From contig SKJE01000111.1 of assembly GCA_007116075.1 (NCBI GenBank), forward strand, positions 1-33,418: DNA of 33,418 bases, written 5' to 3'. The translations under genes were made by a program, and so were the position numbers. Below are positions 24,290 to 33,286 of this stretch, in pieces. Position 1 is the first letter of the stretch. The number at the start of each line of letters is the position of its first letter. Origin of the DNA: Spirochaetia bacterium (GTDB taxonomy: Bacteria > Spirochaetota > Spirochaetia > PWKH01). The notes below the pieces were generated by a model, which made no database searches, was not told the origin of the DNA, and was given only the letters and a program-made list of their open reading frames with translations.

Positions 24290-26296
24290 ATGCTGAATCG
24301 CATAGACAAGTTAAGACAGAAACTGACTCATTACACTCCCGAAGATCAGGAATTGATCTATCAGGCAGCACTTTGGTCCCTGGAGCTCCACGGCACACAG
24401 AAACGCGCCAGTGGTGAGCCCTACTTCGTCCACCCGCTCCAGGTAGCAGAAATGCTGGTGGACCTCCAGATGGACGCAGATACTGTCATTGCCGGTCTGC
24501 TCCATGATGTGCTTGAGGATTCCGGGGTAAGCCAGGAGACGATAGAACAGCGTTTCGGTCCCACCGTAACAGCCCTGGTGGACGGGGTCACTAAGATTTC
24601 TATCCTCAAGGTGAAGAACAAGAGCGTCCAGGAAGCTGAGACCATTCGTAAGATGCTCTTTGCCATGGCCAAGGATATCAGGGTGATCATTATCAAGCTT
24701 GCGGACAAGCTGCACAATATGAGCACCCTCCAGCACCTCAGTCCTGAACGGCGCAAAACGATTGCATCGGAGACCCTGGATATCTACGCCCCTCTGGCGG
24801 ACCGCATGGGTATATCCTGGATGAAGGCGGAGCTTGAAGATCTTGCCCTGAAGCACCTCAATCCCGACACCTACCAGTATATCAAGGAGTTCCTCCTCGC
24901 AAAGAAGAATGAGCGGACTGAATACCTGAAACGAGTAGAAAAATCAATTTACCGGTCTGCCGGTGAGGAGGGTCTCAGTAATATCCTTGTCACCTCCAGG
25001 GCAAAGCACTTCTATTCCATCTACCGGAAGATGAAGAAACGCAATAAGGACATTGATGAGATATATGACCTGCTGGGTGTGCGCATCACCTGCCATACGG
25101 TCAATGACTGTTATACCATCCTGGGGGTCATCCATAAACTCTGGCCGCCCATCGAGGGGCGATTCAAGGACTACATTGCCATGCCGAAGGCGAACCAGTA
25201 CCAGAGCCTCCATACCACGGTGATGTGCTATAACGGACGACAGCTGGAGATCCAGATCAGGACCCAGGCGATGCACTATACTGCCGAATTCGGCATTGCC
25301 GCTCACTGGGCCTATAAGCAGGAATTCGGGGGAGCAAAGCTCACCACCGATACCCTGCCTATCATCAGCAAGCTGAAGAACTGGGAGCAGGAGGTGGAGC
25401 TCTCGGACAATTTCCTCGATGAGATCAAGTCAGAACTGCTCAAGGACTCCATCTATGTATTCACTCCCCGGGGTCATATCATAGAGATGCCGAAAAACTC
25501 AACTCCGATTGATTTCGCCTACTACATCCACTCGGAAGTGGGAAGCCATATGATTGGAGCCAAGGCAGACGGGTCCATTATTCCCCTGAACCAGCCTTTG
25601 AAGAATACCCAGGTGGTTGAAATACTCACATCACCCAATGGAAGGCCCCACGTGAACTGGCTGCGCATAGCCAGGACTTCCCGGGCACGCCAGCGGATCC
25701 GCAACTGGCTCAACAAGCATGATGAAACCCTGCTGATAGACAAGAGTATCATTGCCAAGCGCAAGGCTTCCGAGAAAATCCCTGAACCCGCAAAAAGCGG
25801 CCAGGAAACCCCTTCTCCCGAGGGCGAAGAGATCATCAAGCACGTGCTCCATGCAGATAAACTCTCCTTCCGCATCGGCAATGAGAAGAATATGATGATC
25901 AGCATAGCGAAGTGCTGCAGTCCCTCCACCGGAGACAAAATCATCGGCTACATATCCAGGGGCAGGGGTATTATTGTACACAAGAAAAGCTGTCCGAACC
26001 TGCGGCATATCAGGGAGATTGACCACCGCACTATAGAGGTGGAATGGGAGGCGGGCAGGCAGCGAAAGACCAAGCGCTTCAAGGTAACGTCTAAGCGGAC
26101 CACCGACCTCTTCTCCGAGATAGAGGGAGCAGTGAAGAAGTATAAGGGACACCTCATAGAGGGACGCCTGGAGGAGACTGATGAGGGTAAGCTCACCGGA
26201 AGCTTCACCATGGAATTTGAGCAGCCCGATGACTTCAAGCAAGTGATGAAGAGCCTGCGCACCATCCCCTCGGTGATCAATATCCTGCCGATATAG
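24290..26296 (+). CDS. Bifunctional-type (p)ppGpp synthetase/hydrolase (Rsh)
   Basis: 668 residues from ATG 24290, which has GAGAGGGG just upstream; the frame is open to 24245 within prmC. Hydrolase domain: 'FVHPLQVAEMLVDL' and HDVLED (72-77), with later 'LADKLHNM', all intact. Synthetase domain: 'YDLLGVRITC', 'DYIAMPKANQYQSLHTTV', 'EIQIRTQAMHYTAEFGIAAHW'. TGS domain: 'IYVFTPRGHIIEMPKNSTPI'. A zinc-finger-like 'CCSP..GDKIIGYISRGRGI' and a C-terminal ACT domain follow. It sets the alarmone level in starvation. The apparently complete HD site supports hydrolase activity; synthetase activity is expected from motifs. Confidence 0.95.
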   Translation: MLNRIDKLRQKLTHYTPEDQELIYQAALWSLELHGTQKRASGEPYFVHPLQVAEMLVDLQMDADTVIAGLLHDVLEDSGVSQETIEQRFGPTVTALVDGVTKISILKVKNKSVQEAETIRKMLFAMAKDIRVIIIKLADKLHNMSTLQHLSPERRKTIASETLDIYAPLADRMGISWMKAELEDLALKHLNPDTYQYIKEFLLAKKNERTEYLKRVEKSIYRSAGEEGLSNILVTSRAKHFYSIYRKMKKRNKDIDEIYDLLGVRITCHTVNDCYTILGVIHKLWPPIEGRFKDYIAMPKANQYQSLHTTVMCYNGRQLEIQIRTQAMHYTAEFGIAAHWAYKQEFGGAKLTTDTLPIISKLKNWEQEVELSDNFLDEIKSELLKDSIYVFTPRGHIIEMPKNSTPIDFAYYIHSEVGSHMIGAKADGSIIPLNQPLKNTQVVEILTSPNGRPHVNWLRIARTSRARQRIRNWLNKHDETLLIDKSIIAKRKASEKIPEPAKSGQETPSPEGEEIIKHVLHADKLSFRIGNEKNMMISIAKCCSPSTGDKIIGYISRGRGIIVHKKSCPNLRHIREIDHRTIEVEWEAGRQRKTKRFKVTSKRTTDLFSEIEGAVKKYKGHLIEGRLEETDEGKLTGSFTMEFEQPDDFKQVMKSLRTIPSVINILPI

Positions 26297-26320
26297 CAGA
26301 TATCTGTTTATCCCGGCAGG
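26284..26320. terminator. Possible terminator-like inverted repeat after rsh
   Basis: CCTGCCG (26284-26290) and CGGCAGG (26314-26320) pair across the stop codon of rsh, with a long loop containing the palindrome CAGATATCTG. No U-tract follows, so a terminator function is uncertain. Confidence 0.3.
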
Positions 26321-26333
26321 GCATTGTCATCGG

Positions 26334-27400
26334 TTAAAAATCAAGCAGGGGAAAGTGGTTGATCCCGTCCTGTTCTCCCAGGGTCCAATCATCATGTGAT
26401 ATAACAAATTTGGGATGATGATCTGCTACTGCGCTATACGCTCCAAATTCCCGATCAATAGTCTTTTGAGAATCCAATAGATAGGCTGCCTGGATGTAGC
26501 AGATCTTCCTGTTTCTCTGGGCAATAAAATCAACTTCTCCACGATATGTTTTCCCAATATAAACTTGATATCCCCGGGCAATAAGCTCATTATATATAAG
26601 GGATTCGGTGATTATACTGAATTCATCCTTCACCTTGTTTTTCTTCAATAGGAACAAACCGAGATCAGCCACGTACACCTTCTCTTCAAAAGCTAATTTC
26701 TTTTTCCCCCGAATATCATATCGCTGTACCTTAGTGACGATACACGTATAAGATATTCCAGCACCTTTACTAATACATAGGCAGAAGCAACCTTGTTGCG
26801 CATAATTATATCTTTAAGTACTATTTAATCATATAGATTTGACAGGATAGCCTGCTTCAAATCATCTTTCGGTGCGGCACATACAGTAGGGAACCCTCCC
26901 CAGGTGGTGTACTGTGTCAGAGATTCCTTATCAGCTGGCCGGTTTGTAAAACGGCAAAACTCTTTGAAGGTAAAAGGCAGCATCCTCCACGATACAGTTC
27001 TGCCTCCCAGATGTGTTGATAATTCACCGGAAAGAATCTTTGAGTTTGATCCAGTAATAAAGATACTCACATTGTAGACGGCCCTGAAGGAGTTAATCAC
27101 AAGTTTAAAATTGGCAACAAGCTGGATCTCATCAAACAGCAAATACCATGTATTGCGTGTATCAATCCTCTTCACAATGAATTCATGAAACACATCCGGT
27201 TCGGTAAGAGCTCTGCAGGTGTAATCTTCAAAGTTAAGGAAGACGATCTGTTTCCGCTCAATTCCTTTATCGATCAGTTCCTCATATATTTATTTGAGTA
27301 AAGTAGATTTTCCGCATCTCCGTACACCCGTAATCACTCTTATAAGTTCGGAATCATAGAAAGGTCGGATTTTTCGTAAATACAATTCTCTAATAACCAC
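26334..27400 (-). pseudogene. Third AAA/DUF4143 ATPase gene, inactivated
   Basis: The minus strand reads from a possible GTG at 27400 through 'LYLRKIRPFYDSELIRVITG' and Walker A GVRRCGKST, but meets an in-frame TAA near 27295. It continues with 'QIVFLNFEDY', Walker B 'WYLLFDEIQLV', 'FITGSNSKIL', 'STHLGGRTVSWRMLPFTFKE' and ends at 26825. A third piece begins near 26800 ('RNKVASAYVLVKVLEYL'), shifts frame near 26750 and runs through 'KVQRYDIRGKKKLAFEEKVY' to the DUF4143 end 'YRGEVDFIAQRNRK...YIQAAYLL'. At least one stop, one frameshift and probably one small deletion are present. The family subtype differs from the duplicated pair on the left. Confidence 0.88.
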
Positions 27401-27771
27401 TTACTGGTTACCTCGGAAAAAGATGGTATGTGTTCACTGTTGTACCACACATGCACAGACAGCACTATAGAATAAAATACTTTTAATTCTATTAACATAT
27501 TTGCCATAGTTTTAGATACTTTTAAAACAAGTTTCTGATATGCACCCCTATAGGGTAACACTTTAAAGGACAAGCGCACTGGATTCAGTGACACTAGATA
27601 TTCGACCGGTGATCGTGGCGTGAATTGCCGTTGGAAGTACAGAAACTGTTTCACATCTTCGGTGTTATTAAGGATTCTGATCTCCGTGATGACATCCCAC
27701 GCCTGGTGAATAACGAGTTGAAAAACCGAAAGCTCAAGCATGGCCTGCTGAGCGAGTAACCTTCAACTTGT
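27401..27771. other. Low-information gap; doubtful minus-strand frame 27340-27741
   Basis: A 133-codon frame is open on the minus strand (27340-27741; 'MLELSVFQLVIHQAWDVITE...'). It has no ribosome site that I can see, matches no family I know and overlaps the start of the dead ATPase in another frame. I leave it uncalled. Nothing else is recognisable. Confidence 0.3.
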
Positions 27772-28125
27772 CTATGTACATGTATCCAATAAAGTTGTTA
27801 CAGCAAGAAACACGCCAGTGTCTGGACCTGAATTATGTAACTGATGTAATTCACCCGCAGGAATATGAACAGCATCTCCCGCTTCAAGGATTGTCATTAT
27901 ATTACCATTCTGTCTGATTTCCAGTTTACCATCCAGCATATAGAAAACATGCTCTGAGCTCTCATGAGCTTCCTCTTCCATACCTGAATTAGAACTAAAA
28001 GTCGTAACATGAACATCAATAACCCGACTTCCATTATGAGGATTAAATAATTTTCTTGAAATAACCGAATTATCGTGACCAGCAGGAGTATAATGCACCC
28101 CTTCATTCTGCCTTACTATTCTCAT
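27772..28125 (-). CDS. Small cupin-domain protein
   Basis: 117 residues from ATG 28125, supported by AAAGGA about 7 bp upstream (the frame opens at 28212 without a ribosome site). The cupin motif 1 is recognisable as 'EEEAHESSEHVFYMLDGKLEI' and motif 2 as 'GDAVHIPAGELHQLHNSG', both with His/Glu metal ligands. A single-domain cupin of this type may be a sugar isomerase or binding protein. It is the last gene of the import operon, so a role in handling the imported sugar is likely. The reaction is not determinable. Confidence 0.8.
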   Translation of the reverse strand: MRIVRQNEGVHYTPAGHDNSVISRKLFNPHNGSRVIDVHVTTFSSNSGMEEEAHESSEHVFYMLDGKLEIRQNGNIMTILEAGDAVHIPAGELHQLHNSGPDTGVFLAVTTLLDTCT

Positions 28126-28204
28126 GCTATCATCCTTTTCTAAAAATATCTTGCCTTTAAATAAGCATACAACACCAGAATACTTTGGTATTTTATTCCA
28201 TGTT

Positions 28205-28540
28205 TTACTCATCAGTACTACTGTATTTTAACTCTTCAGCCTGTTTGTGTTTAAGAACAGGCAGAAAATCATAGGTAAGATAACACTCTGTCCTGAAGGC
28301 TCCCCAAGATTTATTCTCAATGAAGAGATTAACCTCGCGAATTTTATCAGGTGGCATTTCCAGGGTTACCACTTGCCCGATCCCCATCATTACCTGCCAT
28401 GATATGATTTCTACACCATCTGGTGGAAAAGTAGTCCAGAATTTTGTTCGAAATAATTCTTCATTCAACTGTGAAAGATTCTTTGACTGATCATGTTTAA
28501 AAAAAATTGTTAATCTCACAGATCCTGATGCTTGTTCCAT
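28205..28540 (-). CDS. Small conserved-looking protein of the transporter operon
   Basis: 111 residues. 'SVRLTIFFKHDQSKNLSQLN', 'WTTFPPDGVEIISWQVMMGI' and 'GAFRTECYLTYDFLPVLK' look like a compact alpha/beta domain with no signal peptide or membrane segment. I do not know the family name. It is placed directly after the second permease (27-bp gap) and before the cupin, on the same strand, so it probably serves the same pathway, perhaps as a small accessory or isomerase-like protein; that is inference only. Confidence 0.65.
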   Translation of the reverse strand: MEQASGSVRLTIFFKHDQSKNLSQLNEELFRTKFWTTFPPDGVEIISWQVMMGIGQVVTLEMPPDKIREVNLFIENKSWGAFRTECYLTYDFLPVLKHKQAEELKYSSTDE

Positions 28541-28567
28541 AATTTACACCTCCACGCTCGATCCCGA

Positions 28568-29539
28568 CTATGCCTTCTGCAGATGGGTAAAACGTTTCCT
28601 TACTAATATATCAATTAGTACAGTTATAATAATAAGTGCACCAATTATTGCTTCCCGCCATTCACTTGGTACTGCAAGCAGATTCATCCCATTTTGTACA
28701 ATAGCAATTATCAAAGCACCAATTACAGTTCCAATTATTGATCCCTGTCCACCTGTTGGACTTGTACCGCCCATAAATACGGTAGCGATGACCGGAAGCA
28801 GATAACTTCTGCCAATGTCAGCTTGAACTGCATTAATTCGAGCGACTAAAACTATGCCAGCTAATGCAGCGAGACCTCCACTGATCATGAACGCATAAAT
28901 CACAGTTTTATCAGTGTCCACTCCTGATAACCTTGCTGACTCAGAATTAGCTCCTACCGAATAGAATCTCCTGCCAAGTGTTGTCCATTTCATCACGGCT
29001 ATGCCGGAGATAACAACAATTATCATAACCGCTATCGGCATCTGGATGAAACCAAAAAGATAACCATTACCTAAGAAACGAAAAGAAGCTGTAAAATCAT
29101 ATAAGACATATCCTCTTAAAATCAGGTAAGCAAACCCAAAAACTGCCCACTGCAACCCATATGTAGAAATAAAAGAGGGGATGCCAACTTTAGATATCAT
29201 AAACCCATTCAAAAGGCCAAGAGCGATCCCTAATATAATGGCCAATCCGAAGGCCCATAAAAAAAACATCCCAAACGTTTTTACAAGAATTGCCGCTATA
29301 ACTGCACAAATTGTCATTATAGATCCAGCAGATAGATCAGGACCATTTGTTATAATAGCTATTGTCTGACCAACACCAAGGATGATCATCACGCTAGCGT
29401 TCGTAATAACATTACTGATATTTCTACCGCTTAGGAATACATCAGAGATCATAGAGCCAATAACAACAAGAATGAACAGTGCCCCAAATCTACTTAGGCT
29501 AGAAATTAACTCTACCTTCTTTTTTTTATTTGCAATCAT
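28568..29539 (-). CDS. Sugar ABC transporter permease (RbsC/AraH type), second copy in operon
   Basis: 323 residues, about eight to ten membrane helices. 'GPDLSAGSIMTICAVIAAIL' is the conserved loop of RbsC-type permeases ('...DLSVGS...'), and 'RRFYSVGANSESARLSGVD' is the cytoplasmic coupling segment. It overlaps the upstream permease by 4 bp. It likely forms a heterodimer with that permease under the double ATPase. Confidence 0.9.
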   Translation of the reverse strand: MIANKKKKVELISSLSRFGALFILVVIGSMISDVFLSGRNISNVITNASVMIILGVGQTIAIITNGPDLSAGSIMTICAVIAAILVKTFGMFFLWAFGLAIILGIALGLLNGFMISKVGIPSFISTYGLQWAVFGFAYLILRGYVLYDFTASFRFLGNGYLFGFIQMPIAVMIIVVISGIAVMKWTTLGRRFYSVGANSESARLSGVDTDKTVIYAFMISGGLAALAGIVLVARINAVQADIGRSYLLPVIATVFMGGTSPTGGQGSIIGTVIGALIIAIVQNGMNLLAVPSEWREAIIGALIIITVLIDILVRKRFTHLQKA

Positions 29540-30495
29540 TTTTTCCCCAGCTCCTTCTTAGTAATTATCACTTGAAAGACAATAGAAAGAATTATAATGG
29601 TGCCAATGGTAGCTGGCTGCCAAATAGACGGAACACGAACTACATTAAGTCCGCTTCTAAGTATTGCTATAAGCAGGACACCTATAATTGTCCCTCGAAT
29701 ATCTCCTTTTCCAATTCTCAGGCTGGACCCCCCAAGAATGGTAGCTGCTATTGCTTCAAACTCCCACTGAATACCTACTATGGGATCGGCAACTTCTAGA
29801 CGAGCCACAAGGATCACACCGCCTAGTCCGCACAATAACCCAGCAAAAGCGTAGACAAGCCATTTCCAGAAGGTTGTATTTACCCCAGAAAGTCGTGCAC
29901 CTTCCTCATTTCCTCCGATTGCATAGGCGTATCGACCGAGCGTTGTGTGATTTTGAACATAGAGCGCAAATAGGAAAATGATCGCGCAGCTGATCGCAGC
30001 CATTGGGACAACTCGGTTTACCAAATCACCTAAAAAAATAAATTTTTCATTAGAAACATGGATGCCCACTTTATTTGTTAATGCGAGAGAGAAACCATAT
30101 AGAATACCCTGAAGCCCTAGAGTGGCAATAAAAGGGCGCATACCAGCAATCGCAATTAATGTACCATTAACAGCTCCACAGGCAAATCCAGTTAATCCAC
30201 CAATTGCTATGACAAGAATAATCGGAAGTCCTGCATTTACTGCAAGTGCTGTTGTCACTCCTGAAATAGTCATGATTGCCCCAAGAGATAAATCTAAACC
30301 ACCGCTGATGATCACAAATGTTGCTGCTATCGATATAACCAACAGAACAGAACTTTGCTGAAGTATGATCAACAAATTTCTTATAGTAAGATAGTTCCGT
30401 GAAAACTGGCTAAACACTATCACAAGAATGAAGATGACAATTAATACCGGCGGAATGTTTTTTATTCGTTTTATGATCTTGTTCATATCGTGCAT
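29536..30495 (-). CDS. Sugar ABC transporter permease (RbsC/AraH type), first copy
   Basis: 319 residues with the same architecture: 'ISGGLDLSLGAIMTISGVTT', 'IAIGGLTGFACGAVNGTLIA', coupling segment 'RYAYAIGGNEEGARLSGVN' and 'ILGGSSLRIGKGDIRGTIIG'. It overlaps the end of the ATPase gene by 13 bp. Divergent from the second permease, so the two are not a recent duplication. Confidence 0.9.
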   Translation of the reverse strand: MHDMNKIIKRIKNIPPVLIVIFILVIVFSQFSRNYLTIRNLLIILQQSSVLLVISIAATFVIISGGLDLSLGAIMTISGVTTALAVNAGLPIILVIAIGGLTGFACGAVNGTLIAIAGMRPFIATLGLQGILYGFSLALTNKVGIHVSNEKFIFLGDLVNRVVPMAAISCAIIFLFALYVQNHTTLGRYAYAIGGNEEGARLSGVNTTFWKWLVYAFAGLLCGLGGVILVARLEVADPIVGIQWEFEAIAATILGGSSLRIGKGDIRGTIIGVLLIAILRSGLNVVRVPSIWQPATIGTIIILSIVFQVIITKKELGKK

Positions 30496-32003
30496 TCCTC
30501 TTTTTTTGCTCCCATAGCATGAGCAATAATCTTTTCTTGAGTAGCATTTTCCTTGTTGTAATCAGCTACAATATTACCTTCCCTCATGACATATATCCTA
30601 TCGCACATTCCAATGATTTCTGGCAATTCTGATGAAATCATCAGCACCGCCTTACCCATTTTAGCCAGCTCATTCATAAAACTATAAATCTCTCCTTTTG
30701 CACCAACATCAATACCCCTAGTGGGTTCATCAAATATGTAAATCTCTGCTTCAGTACATAGACATTTTGCAAGAACCACTTTCTGCTGGTTTCCTCCTGA
30801 TAAGTTCTGTACTATCTGCCGTGAATGCGGAGTTGCTATACGCAGATCCTTTATATATTTTTTGACGATTTCATCTTCTTTTTTGAAAGAGATAAATCCT
30901 GTTGGATACAATTTCGATAGACTGGATAAAACAATATTTTCTGCAACAGTTAAAATAAGGGAGAGACCCTGTCTTTTTCTGTCTTCCGGTATGAGGCTCA
31001 TACCCCTTTGGATCGCTTTTCGAGGATTTCCATGTTTGATTTTTTCCCCAAAGAAAAAAACCTCGCCTTCTTCATATTTGTCTGCTTGGAAAGCAGCTCG
31101 GGCAAGCTCAGATCGTCCAGAGCCAACAAGTCCGGCAATTCCGACAATTTCACCTCGATTCAGTTCAAGGTTGATATGTTTTAAACCAGTTTTTTTTGAA
31201 GAAAGATTAGAAATCTTTAGAACCTGCTCACCTGATTTCTGGAAATCCCTATGGAAAAGACTACCGAGATCTCTGCCGACCATCATACTAACCATTTGAT
31301 CTGACGTTGTCTCTCTTACTTCCCTCGTTCCGATATATTTCCCATCTCTCAATATAGTTATACGGTCACCAATTAGCGGAATTTCCTGTAGCCGATGTGA
31401 GATAAAAATGATTCCGATACCTTTGGCAGTTAGAGCTCTGATCATATCAAAAAGCTTTTCAATTTCTCTGTCAGATAGAGCAGAAGTAGGTTCATCCATA
31501 ACGAGAATCTTAAGATCATGTGTGAGTGCTTTTGCGACCTCTACCATTTGCTGCTGAGCTACTGGGAGCTCTTGGGCTATTGCATGGGTGTCAACATTCA
31601 TACTGAGACTTGCAAGTAATGAGTCAGCATCCACGTGCATTTTTTTATGATCGATACGCATATTGAACCATTTTTTAGGAAATTCATCGATAAAAATATT
31701 CTGGGCAACATTGATGTAGGGTACTAAGTTGAATTCCTGATAGATGATTCCAACTCCTAGGCTTTGAGCCCTTCTTGGGGAAAAACGTTCTACCTTTTTC
31801 CCTTCAACTAATACTTCACCAGCATCTGGTACATAGGCACCGGCAAGAACTTTCATTAACGTTGATTTTCCTGCTCCGTTTTCCCCTAGCAGGACGTGGA
31901 CTTCACCACGTTTCAAAGTAAACCCGACTTGATCAAGAGCCTTAACTCCGGGAAAAAACTTTGAAATATTCTTCATCTCAAGTAGATATTCAGTTTGTTC
32001 CAT
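30483..32003 (-). CDS. Sugar ABC transporter ATP-binding protein (RbsA/MglA type)
   Basis: 506 residues with two ATPase domains. The first has Walker A GENGAGKSTL, Q-loop 'IIYQEFNLVPYINVAQNIFI', signature-like 'LPVAQQQMVEVAKAL' and 'LVMDEPTSAL'. The second has the degenerate Walker A 'GLVGSGRSEL' typical of this family, 'LIPEDRKRQGL', signature LSGGNQQKVVLAK and 'IFDEPTRGID'. It energises import through the two permeases. Confidence 0.94.
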   Translation of the reverse strand: MEQTEYLLEMKNISKFFPGVKALDQVGFTLKRGEVHVLLGENGAGKSTLMKVLAGAYVPDAGEVLVEGKKVERFSPRRAQSLGVGIIYQEFNLVPYINVAQNIFIDEFPKKWFNMRIDHKKMHVDADSLLASLSMNVDTHAIAQELPVAQQQMVEVAKALTHDLKILVMDEPTSALSDREIEKLFDMIRALTAKGIGIIFISHRLQEIPLIGDRITILRDGKYIGTREVRETTSDQMVSMMVGRDLGSLFHRDFQKSGEQVLKISNLSSKKTGLKHINLELNRGEIVGIAGLVGSGRSELARAAFQADKYEEGEVFFFGEKIKHGNPRKAIQRGMSLIPEDRKRQGLSLILTVAENIVLSSLSKLYPTGFISFKKEDEIVKKYIKDLRIATPHSRQIVQNLSGGNQQKVVLAKCLCTEAEIYIFDEPTRGIDVGAKGEIYSFMNELAKMGKAVLMISSELPEIIGMCDRIYVMREGNIVADYNKENATQEKIIAHAMGAKKEECTI

Positions 32004-32127
32004 ACAACCATTCCTAATTATAAAAACGTAAAAAATAATTTAATATAAGCATGGAGTACCATAGGATACTACCATTGGTAATACCGACAGGAAGAAACAG
32101 TAATTTCTGATTAATAGAACAATTATC

Positions 32128-32164
32128 CGGAAGCCAAGAACACATTTCATATTCTAGGCTTCCG
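32128..32164 (-). terminator. Stem-loop between binding protein and ATPase genes
   Basis: CGGAAGCC and GGCTTCCG (32128-32135 and 32157-32164) form a perfect 8-bp stem with a 21-nt loop, 23 bp after the binding protein stop. On the transcribed strand it is followed by A/T-rich sequence but no clean U-run. Such a hairpin between these two genes usually gives partial termination or protects the 5' mRNA, so more binding protein is made than ATPase. That role is inferred. Confidence 0.55.
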
Positions 32165-32186
32165 AAAGTATTGTCAAAAAATAGTA

Positions 32187-33218
32187 TTATCTATTTCTCA
32201 GGGCTTCAGGACGTTCATCCATAGCGTCAAGGTTTGTCTGATCAACAATAACGATTGGGGTGGTAATCAGCCGAGGTACTTCTTCATTATTTAAAGCTTT
32301 TACAGCTGCCACAACACTCATATAAGCCTGCTCGTAAACCCCCTGAGATACGGTAAAAACCTCATCTCCACTTTTAACTGCTGCATACTGGGGTTCCTGA
32401 ACATCAAAACCACTGACGAGCACACTGTCACTCATTCCTGCTGCTCGAACTGCTTCGACAGCTCCTTCCGCTTGGTTTCCTCCAACGGCAACAACAGCTT
32501 TAAGGTCATTCCCCCATCTGGTGATATAATCTTCTGTCACCCTGCGACCTTCATCAAACTGCCAATTGGAAACTGCTTTTTCAGCATAGATGTTCGGAAA
32601 GTACTCAGCAACAGCATCCATAATGCCCTTCGTCCTAAGGTCTGAAGTTGACTGCCCAGGGACACCTTCCAAAACCAGCAGGTTACCTTCACCACCCATG
32701 AGTTTGCCCATTGCCATAGCTATTTCATAACCTACCTGAATATTATCTACACCTACATATGTAAGGTAATCAACATCAGAAGGCCCCATGGTATTATCAT
32801 AGATTACAGGGATACCTGCTCTAATAAGGTCCTGTACTGGACCGCGGACAGCTTCGGTGTTAGCAGGAGCTAGAACAACAGCATCTACACCAGTAGTGAT
32901 CAAATCTTCAAGTATTCGCTTCTGCTCTTCAACATTGTCAGCTCTGGATGGAGCATAATCCAGGACAGTCACTCCAAGATCTTCACCTGCTTTTCGAGCT
33001 GCAATCAAATGTGATTCCCAAACAGGAATAGCGGCACTTTTAACAACAACGGCTATAGTATAATCATCGTTTGGTATTACATTTGTATCAAAGTTCACTG
33101 CTTCGACCACAGTATCTGTTCCAACCATTGTAACTTCCCGTGCTTCTCTACTGCCAGCAGCGAAGAGAACACATGGTACTAACCCAAGCACTAGAAACAT
33201 TAGCAACATTTTTTTCAT
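32187..33218 (-). CDS. Periplasmic sugar-binding protein (RbsB-like)
   Basis: 343 residues. Signal peptide MKKMLLMFLVLGLVPCVLFA, then 'AGSREAREVTM', a mature start often seen in spirochaete binding proteins. Domain pattern of the type I periplasmic fold: 'TIAVVVKSAAIPVWESHLIA', 'LEDLITTGVDAVVLAPANTE', 'VGVDNIQVGYEIAMAMGKLM', 'LEGVPGQSTSDLRTKGIMDA' and 'VLVSGFDVQEPQYAAVKSG'. AGGTAGG lies about 6 bp before the ATG. It captures the substrate (a monosaccharide or polyol, judging by family) for the ABC transporter. No operator was identified. Confidence 0.92.
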   Translation of the reverse strand: MKKMLLMFLVLGLVPCVLFAAGSREAREVTMVGTDTVVEAVNFDTNVIPNDDYTIAVVVKSAAIPVWESHLIAARKAGEDLGVTVLDYAPSRADNVEEQKRILEDLITTGVDAVVLAPANTEAVRGPVQDLIRAGIPVIYDNTMGPSDVDYLTYVGVDNIQVGYEIAMAMGKLMGGEGNLLVLEGVPGQSTSDLRTKGIMDAVAEYFPNIYAEKAVSNWQFDEGRRVTEDYITRWGNDLKAVVAVGGNQAEGAVEAVRAAGMSDSVLVSGFDVQEPQYAAVKSGDEVFTVSQGVYEQAYMSVVAAVKALNNEEVPRLITTPIVIVDQTNLDAMDERPEALRNR

Positions 33219-33259
33219 ATTGCACCTACCTTTTTATTGCGTAAAACGCATATTTTTTA

Positions 33260-33286
33260 ACCATAACCGTAAGGTCTGGTTTTTTT
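33260..33286 (+). terminator. Rho-independent terminator-like hairpin on the plus strand
   Basis: ACCA (33260-33263) and ACC (33266-33268) pair with GGT (33273-33275) and TGGT (33277-33280), giving a short imperfect stem, followed by six T (33281-33286). It reads as a terminator on the plus strand, though the genes here lie on the minus strand. It could stop antisense transcripts from entering the kinase gene. Confidence 0.4.

Noticed and set aside
27340-27741. 133-codon minus-strand frame
   Set aside because: No ribosome site, no recognisable family, and it overlaps the start of a dead ATPase in another frame.
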